A stretch of DNA of 64,000 nt from CALBJU01 sp965247125 (GTDB lineage Bacteria > Bacteroidota > Rhodothermia > Rhodothermales > UBA10348): assembly GCA_965247125.1 (NCBI GenBank), contig CBDFGO010000001.1:434001-498000 (forward strand), given 5' to 3'. Made by a program: the position numbers and the translations under genes. This document shows, piece after piece, positions 28,022 through 36,753 of the stretch (position 1 is its first letter; each line of letters opens with the position of its first letter). The notes below the pieces were generated by a model that was given only the letters and a program-made list of their open reading frames with translations, was not told the DNA's origin and did no database searches.

Positions 28022-29011
28022 ATGGAATCCCTTCTCACTGCTTCAGGCCTCATGCTGATCGGACTGATCATGCTGGGCCTGATCGTATTCATGTACTTCA
28101 TTCCCGTGGGCCTTTGGGTCACTGCGTTCTTTTCAGGAGTAAAAGTAAAATTGATACGTGATCTGATGGGGATGCGTCTTCGGAAAGTGCCCCCGACCCA
28201 TATCGTCCGGCCGTTGATCACCGCCCACAAAGCGGGGATATTCGTGGACCCACCCCAGCTTGAAGCCCATTATCTGGCCGGCGGTCACGTGCAGCGGGTA
28301 GTCAATGCTCTGATTTCTGCAGACAAGGCCAATATCGACCTCACATTTGAGCGAGCGACCGCCATCGATCTGGCCGGCCGCGACGTCTTCGAAGCGGTTC
28401 AGGTATCGGTCAATCCAAAGGTCATCGAAACACCCCCTGTTTCTGCGGTAGCCAAAGACGGGATTCAGGTTCGAGCTATCGCGCGTGTCACGGTTCGGGC
28501 CAATATCGAGCGTCTGGTCGGGGGAGCCGGTGAAGAAACTATCATCGCCCGAGTGGGCGAGGGAATCGTCTCTACGATCGGGTCCGCAAATACGTATAAA
28601 GAGGTGCTCGAAAATCCTGACCAAATTTCCAAGGTCGTGCTTGGAAAGGGTCTCGACTCGGGGACAGCGTTCGAAATCCTGTCCATTGATATTGCAGACG
28701 TGGATGTGGGCGAAAACATAGGAGCCAAGCTCCAGACGGATCAGGCAGATGCGGATCTACAGATAGCCAAGGCGAAGGCAGAAGAACGCCGGGCTGCCGC
28801 CGTTGCACACGAACAGGAAATGATTGCTTCAGTTCAGGAGCAACGGGCAAAGGTTGTCGCGGCGGAAGCCGAAGTGCCGCTAGCCATGGCAGAAGCCTTT
28901 CGAAGCGGAAATCTGGGCGTCATGGACTACTACAACATGAAGAATATTGAGGCGGACACGAAAATGCGCCGCTCTATAGGTGGAGATCCAGACAAGGGCG
29001 GCACTAAGTAA
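28022..29011 (+). CDS. floA: Flotillin-like protein FloA
   Basis: 329 residues. An N-terminal hydrophobic hairpin (LMLIGLIMLGLIVFMYFIPVGLWVTAFFSGV) is followed by the SPFH domain and a long Ala/Glu-rich helix (about 235-290). The pattern KVPPTHIVRPLITAHKAGI is typical of the FloA/YqfA family. These proteins scaffold functional membrane microdomains. The start ATG lies 30 bases after moaC. Confidence 0.95.
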   Translation: MESLLTASGLMLIGLIMLGLIVFMYFIPVGLWVTAFFSGVKVKLIRDLMGMRLRKVPPTHIVRPLITAHKAGIFVDPPQLEAHYLAGGHVQRVVNALISADKANIDLTFERATAIDLAGRDVFEAVQVSVNPKVIETPPVSAVAKDGIQVRAIARVTVRANIERLVGGAGEETIIARVGEGIVSTIGSANTYKEVLENPDQISKVVLGKGLDSGTAFEILSIDIADVDVGENIGAKLQTDQADADLQIAKAKAEERRAAAVAHEQEMIASVQEQRAKVVAAEAEVPLAMAEAFRSGNLGVMDYYNMKNIEADTKMRRSIGGDPDKGGTK

Positions 29012-29076
29012 TGGCGTCTGCCTGAAAAGGCCAGTCGTAGATGAGCACTCAATAACCATCTGCAGCAGCACGAATC

Positions 29077-29598
29077 GTGTCTGACATCCAGCCCGCCATC
29101 TTTTCAACGCTTGGCATTTTTTCGACCAGCCAGGAGATCTCCGGACTAGCGATGTCGTCCCTCACGGGCGGGGAAGCAGAGCTGGTGGCAGAAGAAACGC
29201 TCTGCCTCGTTTCTGTTGTGACGGCTCGAACCATAGAGGCGGTCTCGCCCGGAATGGATGAGTTGTCACAGTCCGTTCTGGTCACCCCGTTTCTGTATCG
29301 AGATTACCTGGTTGGAAGTGTCATGCTGGAGTCCAGTGACGCGGCCCGGGGCAGTCAGGGTGTGCTTATCGGTGAACGTCTCGAAAGAAAATCTGCCTTC
29401 TACATCGCCCACCTGCCTGCTTCAAAGCTTCCAACAGGATCCGTTCTGAGGAATGTGGCACTCATGTGGATGGGACGGATCAGTCCGCCCGGAATGCCGA
29501 CAGGCCCGGAGGAACGACTCGACGGAATTGGTGTCACCGATAGACTAAGCACACACATCCGCCTCATTGCCTCACACGTGAGACAGCTCAGTCCGTAG
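29077..29598 (+). CDS. Conserved-looking protein of unknown function
   Basis: 173 residues from a GTG. No signal peptide or membrane helix. The composition is ordinary, with several β-strand-like stretches (ELVAEETLCLVSVV, QSVLVTPFLYRDYLVGSVMLE). 65 bases after floA in the same direction, so probably the same transcript. Its 3' end overlaps the minus-strand CorC-like gene by 11 bases. Family not recognised. Confidence 0.65.
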   Translation: MSDIQPAIFSTLGIFSTSQEISGLAMSSLTGGEAELVAEETLCLVSVVTARTIEAVSPGMDELSQSVLVTPFLYRDYLVGSVMLESSDAARGSQGVLIGERLERKSAFYIAHLPASKLPTGSVLRNVALMWMGRISPPGMPTGPEERLDGIGVTDRLSTHIRLIASHVRQLSP

Positions 29599-30880
29599 AC
29601 TCCGTCGAACCCACCTCCTCTTGCGCTGATATTCTGACGGTATCGATCCTGCTCACCGTAGCCTGCAGGATCACAAATCGATATCCATCCAGCTCAAATT
29701 CGTCTCTGGCCTCCGGAATGGTGCCCAGTCTTTCCAGGAGATAGCCAGCAACCGTTTCGTAATCGCCGTCGGGGAGTGATATGGTGGTTTTTTCTGCAAG
29801 CTCGTCAATTTCCAACCGACCACTCGCGATCACGGACCCCTCATCCAGAATCCGCAAGATGGTCTCATCAAGGTCGAATTCGTCCTTAATGTCGCCAAAC
29901 AATTCCTCCAGAAGATCTTCAGAGGTCACGAGGCCTGCCGTTCCCCCGTATTCGTCGATGACAATCGCTATAGAAGTCTTTGTCTCCAGAAACTCCTCAA
30001 GCAATTCTTTCGAAAGCTTGGTCTCCGGCACGAAGGTCGCCGGACGGATGATCTCTTTAAGCGACGTAGGACGATCAAAAAAGTCGTACGCAAACGCTAT
30101 TCCGACAATGTTATCTATGTTTTCCCTGAAAATCGGAATTTTTGAGTGACCTGTCGAAACGAAGGTCTGCTGGAGTTCACTGAGCGGAGTCTGTTCGTCC
30201 ATCGCAATGACATCGGTACGGGGCACCATCGATTCTTTCAGGCGGATCGTACTCATCGCAAAAACATTGGATAGCAGGGTGCCTTCTTCGGCATCCAGCT
30301 CCAGCTCACCGGAACGCATCCCCTCTTCGATCAACAGCTCAAAATCCCGACGCATAAATTCTGTGTAGGAGCTTGAGTCCGCCTTGATAACCTTAATAAG
30401 TCCAGAGGCAGACCAACGCGCCACCAGAATCATCGGATATAATAGGAAATAGGTTATCCTGAGCGGGATGGCCAGGGCAAAGACAGCTCGGTTCGCTATT
30501 TCCCTGAGGAGGGATTTCGGAATGATCTCTCCGAAAATGAGCACGACAAGCGAGGCCAGAATGGTCTGTGTGACCAGGGTAAGGGCGCCTGCAGTACCCG
30601 ATTCCAAGCCCACGGTCCCGCCGTAGAACGCCTGAAGGGGAGACTCCAGATAGAGCGCGACCAACGTCGAGTAGATGACCAGGGCCAGATTATTCCCCAC
30701 CAGTGTGGTCGTGAGAAGCGTAGCCGGATCTTCCAGGAATCGAGAAACAATCTTTCCGACAAAACCCCCTCGCCGGGCGAAAACTTCGACCCGCAGCCGA
30801 TTGGCGGTAACAAAGGCGATCTCTGAACCGGAAAAAAAGGCGCTGAGGACCAGCGTCAGCAGAATAAGTGCGACTTCCAT
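29588..30880 (-). CDS. CNNM/CorC-HlyC family membrane protein
   Basis: 430 residues. An N-terminal DUF21/CNNM domain of four hydrophobic segments (about 1-170) starts with SAFFSGSEIAF. It is followed by two CBS domains (MVPRTDVIAMDE, GHSKIPIFRENIDNIVGI, SIAIVIDEYGGTAGLVTSEDLLEE) and a C-terminal CorC_HlyC domain. Implicated in Mg2+/Co2+ efflux or membrane metal homeostasis; the exact ion is not shown. Downstream member of a minus-strand run with the enoyl-CoA hydratase gene (15 bases apart). Confidence 0.93.
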   Translation of the reverse strand: MEVALILLTLVLSAFFSGSEIAFVTANRLRVEVFARRGGFVGKIVSRFLEDPATLLTTTLVGNNLALVIYSTLVALYLESPLQAFYGGTVGLESGTAGALTLVTQTILASLVVLIFGEIIPKSLLREIANRAVFALAIPLRITYFLLYPMILVARWSASGLIKVIKADSSSYTEFMRRDFELLIEEGMRSGELELDAEEGTLLSNVFAMSTIRLKESMVPRTDVIAMDEQTPLSELQQTFVSTGHSKIPIFRENIDNIVGIAFAYDFFDRPTSLKEIIRPATFVPETKLSKELLEEFLETKTSIAIVIDEYGGTAGLVTSEDLLEELFGDIKDEFDLDETILRILDEGSVIASGRLEIDELAEKTTISLPDGDYETVAGYLLERLGTIPEARDEFELDGYRFVILQATVSRIDTVRISAQEEVGSTESTD

Positions 30881-30895
30881 GTGGTATCAGGCCAC

Positions 30896-31678
30896 TTACT
30901 GTCCTTTGAAATCAGCTTTTCGCTTTTCAAGAAACGCGTCGACTCCTTCCTGAAAATCTTCCGTTGCGCACGCCTGACCGAACAATTCTGCCTCGTGGGG
31001 AAGTCCTTCCGCCAGCGGCAGATCTGACGCACCGAGCGCTTTCAGAGAGAGTGCGACTGCAATCGGGGCCTTGGAAATGATGCTTGCCACCAGTTTCTTG
31101 GCGCCCTCGAGAAGTCCCTCGGGTGGAAATACATGGTTGACCAGGCCGATTTCATGGGCCCGCTCAGCAGATATCATGGCGCCCGTTAAAATGAGTTCGG
31201 TGGCAATTCCTTTGCCGACCAGGCGCGGTAGCCGCTGGGTTCCCCCATATCCGGGTAGTATTCCCAGATTGACCTCGGGTTGACCAAATCTGGCGTTGTC
31301 AGAGGCGACCCGTAAGTGACATGCCAGTGCCAGCTCGCAACCACCACCGAGGGCGAAGCCGTTGACCGCAGCGATGACGGGTTTGTCCAGATCTTCAATC
31401 CTCTGGAAAACTGCCTGTCCCTTCTCTGCAAAGCCCTTTCCGGTCTCCCGGGAGAGGTCCTTGAACTTTGCGATATCTGCACCCGCTACAAAACTTTTGG
31501 GACCTGATCCGGTGATGATGACCCCACGAACGGCCGAGTCGTCGCGGGCAGTCACAAACCAGTCGTCGAGCTCTGACAGAACATCCGCGTTCAGCGCATT
31601 CAGCTTCGAGGGACGATCAATCGTAACGATGGCAATTCCGTTGGAATCAACATCGATCAAGAGGGTGGAGTTCGCCAT
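30896..31678 (-). CDS. Enoyl-CoA hydratase/isomerase family protein
   Basis: 260 residues from the ATG at 31678. Crotonase fold: the oxyanion-hole strands SFVAGADIAKF and NGFALGGGCELALAC are typical. The catalytic Glu pair of hydratases corresponds to E in GGGCELALAC and E in FGQPEVNLGILPGYGGTQRLPR. Likely hydrates short- or medium-chain 2-enoyl-CoA. No other β-oxidation genes are adjacent. Confidence 0.93.
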   Translation of the reverse strand: MANSTLLIDVDSNGIAIVTIDRPSKLNALNADVLSELDDWFVTARDDSAVRGVIITGSGPKSFVAGADIAKFKDLSRETGKGFAEKGQAVFQRIEDLDKPVIAAVNGFALGGGCELALACHLRVASDNARFGQPEVNLGILPGYGGTQRLPRLVGKGIATELILTGAMISAERAHEIGLVNHVFPPEGLLEGAKKLVASIISKAPIAVALSLKALGASDLPLAEGLPHEAELFGQACATEDFQEGVDAFLEKRKADFKGQ

Positions 31679-31730
31679 GAATAGCATCAAGGAAACACAG
31701 GTTTCCCGTTGAATTCAGTTGAAAATAGAG

Positions 31731-32594
31731 CTACTCCTGCACCCGCTCTCCGGGTTCGGGAGATTTGACCTCGGTCGGGTCTTCGAATGTATCCATTTCG
31801 TTGAGCAAGTCAACCGGGTTGGCAAACACCTCTTCCAGTTCTTCAACCGAAGCCTGCGTTTCTTCAACTTCAGTCAACAACGTGTCGAGCTGAAACGAAA
31901 TCTCTTCCGGATTTCGGAGCGTCAGAGATTGCTCATGAATGTACTTGACGACGTCCTCGATGGTCTCGAGCTGAGCTTCGATGATCTCCAGATTTTCCTG
32001 ACCTTTCTTTGATCTCTCCAGGCGCTGCTCCAGAATGCGAAGTCGTCTCGCTTTGATCGCACGAACCCTGGGACTGTCGTCTTCCATGTCCGTGCGCAGC
32101 TCTTCGATGGAGCGGATCACCTCGGACTCGATGCCTGCCTGCGAAGAGAACTCGTACCGTTCCTTCTGATACAGCAGCTTCATGTAGGATTCGAGCAGTC
32201 CGTCAATCTTTTTCAGGTGAGAGTCAAGCATGCCTTGAGAAGCGTAGCTCAACTTCCGGTAATTGGTCCGAATCTCTTTTTCCAGCTTTCTGAGCCTGGC
32301 ATAGCGACGACGATCCGGAGCAGCCAACGTCTGAAAGAGTTCCTTTTGGGAGGGAGGCTTGGCGTGTTCAGCGGCTCGCCGAGAGCGAATAGCCCTTCGA
32401 AATCGTTCGTTTCGGGGCATCATGCCCAGGAATGCAAGCTCTGCGCCAGCCGTGAAAATCAGTGCCGCGTCAAATGGCCAGGTCGCGCCCGTCATGCTCA
32501 CGCCGAATGCGAGTAGCATCGACGCGATCAAGAACGTCAGATTCCATGGATGCAGAAATGCTTCCTTGGTGTAATTGATATCCAATTCAGTCAT
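31731..32594 (-). CDS. Membrane-hairpin coiled-coil protein next to PspA
   Basis: About 287 residues from the ATG at 32594; a start at 32615 is also possible. A short N-terminus leads into a hydrophobic hairpin (LTFLIASMLLAFGVSMTGA and ALIFTAGAELAFLGMM). The long charged helical region, about 200 residues, is rich in Arg/Glu/Lys/Leu and likely coiled coil. The acidic C-terminus ends PEPGERVQE. Third gene of a run with the two PspA-type genes. No family recognised. Position suggests a membrane partner of the PspA proteins. Confidence 0.75.
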   Translation of the reverse strand: MTELDINYTKEAFLHPWNLTFLIASMLLAFGVSMTGATWPFDAALIFTAGAELAFLGMMPRNERFRRAIRSRRAAEHAKPPSQKELFQTLAAPDRRRYARLRKLEKEIRTNYRKLSYASQGMLDSHLKKIDGLLESYMKLLYQKERYEFSSQAGIESEVIRSIEELRTDMEDDSPRVRAIKARRLRILEQRLERSKKGQENLEIIEAQLETIEDVVKYIHEQSLTLRNPEEISFQLDTLLTEVEETQASVEELEEVFANPVDLLNEMDTFEDPTEVKSPEPGERVQE

Positions 32595-32669
32595 CTTCAA
32601 ATCGTCACTCTTCATTCCCGGCGTCAAGTGTACCGGTTTGTAGCACCCCGAGTACGTCGCAACATGGCG

Positions 32670-33146
32670 TCAGGGTTTCATCTTTCCGATAGTTTTTTCT
32701 GGTAAATCGGGAGCCGTCTCCCCGGCGTCTGGATTCGCCTCCCCAGCTTTCGCGGAAGGGGATTCTGATTTGGTCGGCGAGGCAGGCGCGGAGCCCGTCT
32801 CCAACTTCATCTGCTCGATCAGCGCTTTTGCCCGAGCCTTCTTGATCGCTTTCTGATCGGCTTCAAGCTGTGCGGCATCGAGAGCTTCCTGAGTAGACGA
32901 ATCACCTTCGAGGCCATCCATGGCTACGTCCAGTCTCGCTTCCGAACTGATAGCATCCATCTCAAGCCGATCCACCATGGTCTGGTGTTCATCGTATAGC
33001 TCTTGCACGCTCTCAGCCATGTCGGTCACTGCATTCGTAATGCGCGCTTTTCGGGAGAGCTGGGCGTGCGTCTTCTTCAGCTCCTTGAGCTTTCGAAGAT
33101 GCGCTTTTTCGGCTTCCTTTACCTTCTGATATTCTTCGGGAGTCAT
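32670..33146 (-). CDS. Short PspA-related coiled-coil protein with KTIGK motif
   Basis: 158 residues from the ATG at 33146. A TTG at 33188 overlaps the pspA stop as TTGA and would add 14 residues. Almost wholly helical. It resembles only the second half of the upstream PspA: a run of SEARLDVAMDGL, then KARAKALIEQMKLETG, then a disordered Ser/Pro/Glu linker and KTIGK near the end. PspA has SEARMELALDSV-like ARMELALDSV, ELVKQFKLEMG and the same KTIGK. It lacks the N-terminal amphipathic helix of PspA. Confidence 0.8.
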   Translation of the reverse strand: MTPEEYQKVKEAEKAHLRKLKELKKTHAQLSRKARITNAVTDMAESVQELYDEHQTMVDRLEMDAISSEARLDVAMDGLEGDSSTQEALDAAQLEADQKAIKKARAKALIEQMKLETGSAPASPTKSESPSAKAGEANPDAGETAPDLPEKTIGKMKP

Positions 33147-33153
33147 CGACACT

Positions 33154-33179
33154 GTGAATAAATACCGTGAATAAATACC
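33154..33179 (-). repeat. 13-bp perfect tandem duplication
   Basis: Two adjacent copies of a 13-bp unit (GGTATTTATTCAC on the minus strand) lie between the pspA stop (33185-33187) and the ATG of the short PspA-like gene (33146). Copy change would alter the spacing between the coupled genes, and would shift the frame if the TTG at 33188 is the real start. Confidence 0.9.
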
Positions 33180-33184
33180 GTGGA

Positions 33185-33952
33185 TCAATTCTGCGTGCGT
33201 TCTTTGCCGATGGTTTTCCCACTGGTTTCGGCTTCTTTCTCAGAGATATCCAGCTGAGGTTCTTCCTCTGAACCACTGGTGTCGCCCATTCCCATCTCCA
33301 GTTTGAACTGCTTGACCAGTTCAGAGGCACGAATCTGCTGAGCGTCTTCTTCGATCTGAAGCGCCTCCGTGTCGACCGAATCCAGGGCAAGTTCCATGCG
33401 AGCTTCGTTGAGCGCCGTTTTCTCCTGAATACGCGAAATCATTTCATCATGCGTCTGGTCGATGCCGGCCACTTCGAACGACTCGAGAGTATCGGCAACC
33501 TTGGCTTGCCATTTCGCCCGTTCGTGAGCACGAAGGGCATCTTTGGCCTCCGCAATTTTACGCTCTTTCTCGCGCATGAACGCCTTCTTCACCTGAAGGG
33601 CCTTGTCGTACGCTGCGGACGCATATTTGAGCTGCTCCTTCGTGCTGGCAACGTTGTCCCGCACTGACTCCAACCGCATGGCGTAGCGTTCGGCGATATC
33701 GTCCCGTCCCGCTTGAATCCCTGCTTTGATTTTCGCCGTGAGGTCCGCCAGTTCCCTTTCGTATTTGCGGACTTCTTTTTGGAGCATCATCACGTTGGCT
33801 TTCACCGTCGCGATGTTCTCGTTCATCTTCGGAACCTGATCGTTGAGTTCCCGGATGTTCTGTTCGAGAATCAGCTTCGGATCTTCCAGCGCAGAAATGG
33901 CACCGCCGAAGACTGATTTTACGAATCGTTTGAATCGTGACCAGACTGACAT
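33185..33952 (-). CDS. pspA: PspA/IM30 family envelope-stress protein
   Basis: 255 residues. An N-terminal amphipathic helix (WSRFKRFVKSVFGG) is followed by ISALEDPKLILEQNIRELNDQ, the PspA/Vipp1 opening, and long coiled-coil helices. The C-terminal 40 residues are a disordered Glu/Ser-rich linker ending in KTIGKERTQN, an addition not found in E. coli PspA. ESCRT-III-like family that protects damaged inner membrane. The classical pspF/pspBC partners are absent. An inverted repeat around a -10-like sequence lies upstream. Confidence 0.93.
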   Translation of the reverse strand: MSVWSRFKRFVKSVFGGAISALEDPKLILEQNIRELNDQVPKMNENIATVKANVMMLQKEVRKYERELADLTAKIKAGIQAGRDDIAERYAMRLESVRDNVASTKEQLKYASAAYDKALQVKKAFMREKERKIAEAKDALRAHERAKWQAKVADTLESFEVAGIDQTHDEMISRIQEKTALNEARMELALDSVDTEALQIEEDAQQIRASELVKQFKLEMGMGDTSGSEEEPQLDISEKEAETSGKTIGKERTQN

Positions 33953-33984
33953 GTCTTTATCTTTCGTTGAGTTAGCGGGAGTCG

Positions 33985-34020
33985 GATTCCCCGGGAATAA
34001 TATAGTGATGACGGGGAATC
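33985..34020 (-). promoter_or_regulatory. Inverted repeat bracketing a possible pspA promoter
   Basis: GATTCCCCG at 33985-33993 is repeated exactly in inverted orientation at 34012-34020. The 18-base spacer contains a -10-like TATATT on the minus strand. The site is 33-68 bases upstream of the pspA ATG. It could be an operator or a leader hairpin. No T-run follows, so a terminator is unlikely. Confidence 0.5.
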
Positions 34021-34111
34021 AAACACCGAAAATAGCCCGGAGAGGACGCCTTGAAGTTTATTGAACAATTATTAATAGCATTGTCCAAGCTCGTCCTACG
34101 TAAAGGATGGC

Positions 34112-35461
34112 CTACGGATTCACCCAACGACCATTAGAATAGCGATCTATCAATCGAGAGCCGGGATCTGATGCCGATTCAGCAAACTCGAACGCTAATT
34201 TGACCATTTCTTCTGTGGCGGCGAATCGATCGTCGCTTGAGGCCTGAATTCGGGCGATTACACCCGAAGACGGAACGCGCTCGCCCTGTTTTACCATCAG
34301 GGTAATTCCAGCAAGGGGGTCCACCTCGTCCTCCTTCGTCATGCGGCCGGCTCCGAGGGTGATCATGGCGCGGCCTATAATTCGCGCGTCGATACGCGCT
34401 ACCGTTCCGACTGAGTTCTCGGAAGCGAGAATATCGGCCGTCTGGGCCCCTCCGTCTATCTTTTCCGGATTACGAACGGCCTCCGGATCTCCGCCCTGAG
34501 ATTCGACGAGTTCGACGAACTTCTCCATTGCGCGCCCATCGCTGATGCACTGTGTGGATAGTTCCTGGCCTTCTTCGAGTGATCCGGCTACGCCACCAGC
34601 AAGGAGCATTTCGGCGGCAAGGGCGAGGGTTACCTCCATCACATCGTCGGGTCCCTCTCCGCGAAGGCACTGCACGGATTCCACGATTTCGGGCCAATTA
34701 CCCACCCTTCTTCCCAATGGCTGGTCCATATCTGTGAGGAGAGCCACCGTTGGTTTGTCGAAACGCTCACCAATCTGGACCAGTGTCTCGGCCAGCTGAC
34801 GAGCGTCCGTCTCGCTCTGCATGAATGCTCCCGACCCACACTTTACATCCAGCACCAGAGCGTCGATGCCCTCAGCAATCTTTTTTGACAAAATGGACGC
34901 CGCAATAAACGGTATGAATTCTACCGTTCCCGTCACGTCACGCAAGGCGTATAATTTCTTGTCAGCGGGAGCGATCTCATCGGTCTGTCCAATCATGACG
35001 ACTCCAATATCTGCCAGTTGCCGACGGTAGGCCTCAATATCCATCTGTGTTGAGAATCCCGGAATCGATTCGAGCTTGTCGAGTGTTCCTCCGGTATGGC
35101 CCAAGCCGCGACCAGAAATCATCGGCACCGGAACCCCGCAAGCAGCAACGATCGCTGCTAGAGGAATGGATACTTTATCTCCCACTCCGCCGGTCGAGTG
35201 TTTATCGACCTTCTTTCCTGGAATGTCCGACAGATCCAGCACACTACCCGAGTGGAGCATCGCTTCTGTGAGGGCCACCATTTCGCCTTCGTTCATTCCG
35301 TTCAAAAACGCGGCCATCAGGAAGGCGGCCACCTGGTAATCTGGAATGTTTCCCAGGGTGTAGCCGTTCACGAGTGACGCGATCTCGAGAGCGGATAGTT
35401 CGCCCTTCTCTCGCTTGCGCACGATGAGGTCGACTGCGTTGATGTTGCCCGATGTGCTCAT
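34112..35461 (-). CDS. Pyrimidine-nucleoside (thymidine) phosphorylase
   Basis: 449 residues. The family signature KHSTGGVGDKVSIPLA is present, along with SGRGLGHTGGTLDKLESIPGF, and DVKCGSGAFM for phosphate/substrate binding. Cleaves pyrimidine nucleosides with phosphate to base and (deoxy)ribose 1-phosphate. The sequence fits the Pdp/DeoA clade, and substrate breadth cannot be read. Single gene, flanked by about 160 bases with no other feature except the pspA inverted repeat. Confidence 0.94.
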   Translation of the reverse strand: MSTSGNINAVDLIVRKREKGELSALEIASLVNGYTLGNIPDYQVAAFLMAAFLNGMNEGEMVALTEAMLHSGSVLDLSDIPGKKVDKHSTGGVGDKVSIPLAAIVAACGVPVPMISGRGLGHTGGTLDKLESIPGFSTQMDIEAYRRQLADIGVVMIGQTDEIAPADKKLYALRDVTGTVEFIPFIAASILSKKIAEGIDALVLDVKCGSGAFMQSETDARQLAETLVQIGERFDKPTVALLTDMDQPLGRRVGNWPEIVESVQCLRGEGPDDVMEVTLALAAEMLLAGGVAGSLEEGQELSTQCISDGRAMEKFVELVESQGGDPEAVRNPEKIDGGAQTADILASENSVGTVARIDARIIGRAMITLGAGRMTKEDEVDPLAGITLMVKQGERVPSSGVIARIQASSDDRFAATEEMVKLAFEFAESASDPGSRLIDRYSNGRWVNP

Positions 35462-35545
35462 GACGAGAACCTAGGGGCCTCCTCGTTACAAAACAAAGCG
35501 ATGCTGCGCGTGGGAGAATGGGCGCTCCGGCTGATTCGAAACAGT

Positions 35546-36547
35546 CTACCGGTCGGCGGCGAGCAGTCGTTTTACGCGCTGCGTCAAAACGGCCGGGCTC
35601 AGGTCCATCCCGATAATGATGCCCCTCTCGTCGATCAAATAGGACTTTGGTAGATGGGACAGATGATAGGAGGAAGGAATTCCCTTCAGAGCAGGATACT
35701 GCTCTCTCCAGGCGATTTCGGACGCAACTTGATGCCAGCGGATGTCGTTGTCATGCAGATAGTTTGTCAGCTGCTCCTCGTCCTGATCTAGTGTGATCCC
35801 GATTATCACGAATTTATCGGAGGGCGTGGTATTGAGCAGAGCCTTCAGATTGGGAATTCTTGTGGCGCAGGGTTCACAGTGGATCGACCAGAACTCCAGA
35901 ACAACGATCTTTCCTCGCAACTCGCACAGCGACAGGCGCTTACCGTCTATGGTCTTGATACTGAAATTGGGTGCTGTGCTTCCCAGTATCGGAGCGGTAA
36001 ATTCATCATCATAGTAACCGTCGCGACGCCACTGCCGAAATAATTCGATGGATTTACTCTGCTTGGCCAGCGTATTCAGCGCAACCTTATTTACCTCTAA
36101 CAGGATATCGTCGGTCGCGTAACTGTGTCCGTCTCTAGGATCAGCATACGCATTCGAAGGCAGGAGCAGCTCCTGAGCCCATTGAGTTCTATTTGGCCTC
36201 CTTCGAGAAAACGATCCCATATCTCGAAGTCGCTGCCACATCTCGATCGCTAAATTCGAAGCTCTCTGGGTAGTTGGCGTGTCAGGATGAGTAATGGAGT
36301 ACTCAAAAAACTCTCTGGCAATCTCCCACTGGGGATCCTCAGCAGAGCCCAACTCTTCTTCTGTGGCTGTCTCCAGGTAGGACGTTACATCGCTCAAGGC
36401 CTCTTCAATCCGCAGCTCCATATCCTGATCGAGCGGAGCCAGAAGGGAGGTCTGTGCCAATAGTGCCGGCGCAAACGAGAAGGATGCCACCAGAAAAGTG
36501 GACAGAACCAGCGTGTTTCGAAGAGAATTTCCCATATAGCGGTGCAT
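35546..36547 (-). CDS. Exported TlpA/AhpC-type thiol-disulfide protein with long N-terminal domain
   Basis: 333 residues; a start at 36535 (MGNSLRN) is equally likely. The signal peptide ends near LLA-QT. A helical region of about 170 residues without a recognised family is followed by the thioredoxin-like domain. That domain has APNFSIKTIDGKRLSL, the redox motif C-E-P-C in EFWSIHCEPC, and IPSSYHLSHLPKSYLIDERG. It probably acts in the periplasm. The N-terminal extension is the unusual part. Confidence 0.85.
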   Translation of the reverse strand: MHRYMGNSLRNTLVLSTFLVASFSFAPALLAQTSLLAPLDQDMELRIEEALSDVTSYLETATEEELGSAEDPQWEIAREFFEYSITHPDTPTTQRASNLAIEMWQRLRDMGSFSRRRPNRTQWAQELLLPSNAYADPRDGHSYATDDILLEVNKVALNTLAKQSKSIELFRQWRRDGYYDDEFTAPILGSTAPNFSIKTIDGKRLSLCELRGKIVVLEFWSIHCEPCATRIPNLKALLNTTPSDKFVIIGITLDQDEEQLTNYLHDNDIRWHQVASEIAWREQYPALKGIPSSYHLSHLPKSYLIDERGIIIGMDLSPAVLTQRVKRLLAADR

Positions 36548-36696
36548 TCCAGGTCGGCTTGCTCAACGTATCAAAATCGGTACGAGGTCCCGCGCATTAT
36601 GTTGCTCGATCGCTGGGAGGAGACGATGGAGCCAAAAAAACCAGCGCACGGGTTCAGGTTCGACTATACGAAATCTTACGCAGCAAAAAAATGCAT

Positions 36697-36731
36697 AAAA
36701 AAAAGCGGGGCGCCTGTCTGCGCCCCGCTTT
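36697..36731 (-). terminator. Rho-independent terminator downstream of the L31 gene
   Basis: A 9-bp GC stem (GCGGGGCGC and its complement) flanked by AAA/TTT closes a 6-nt loop. On the minus strand it is followed by eight T (36697-36704). It lies 22 bases past the L31 stop. Confidence 0.92.
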
Positions 36732-36753
36732 GAAAATTTCTTGAGCGAAGTAG

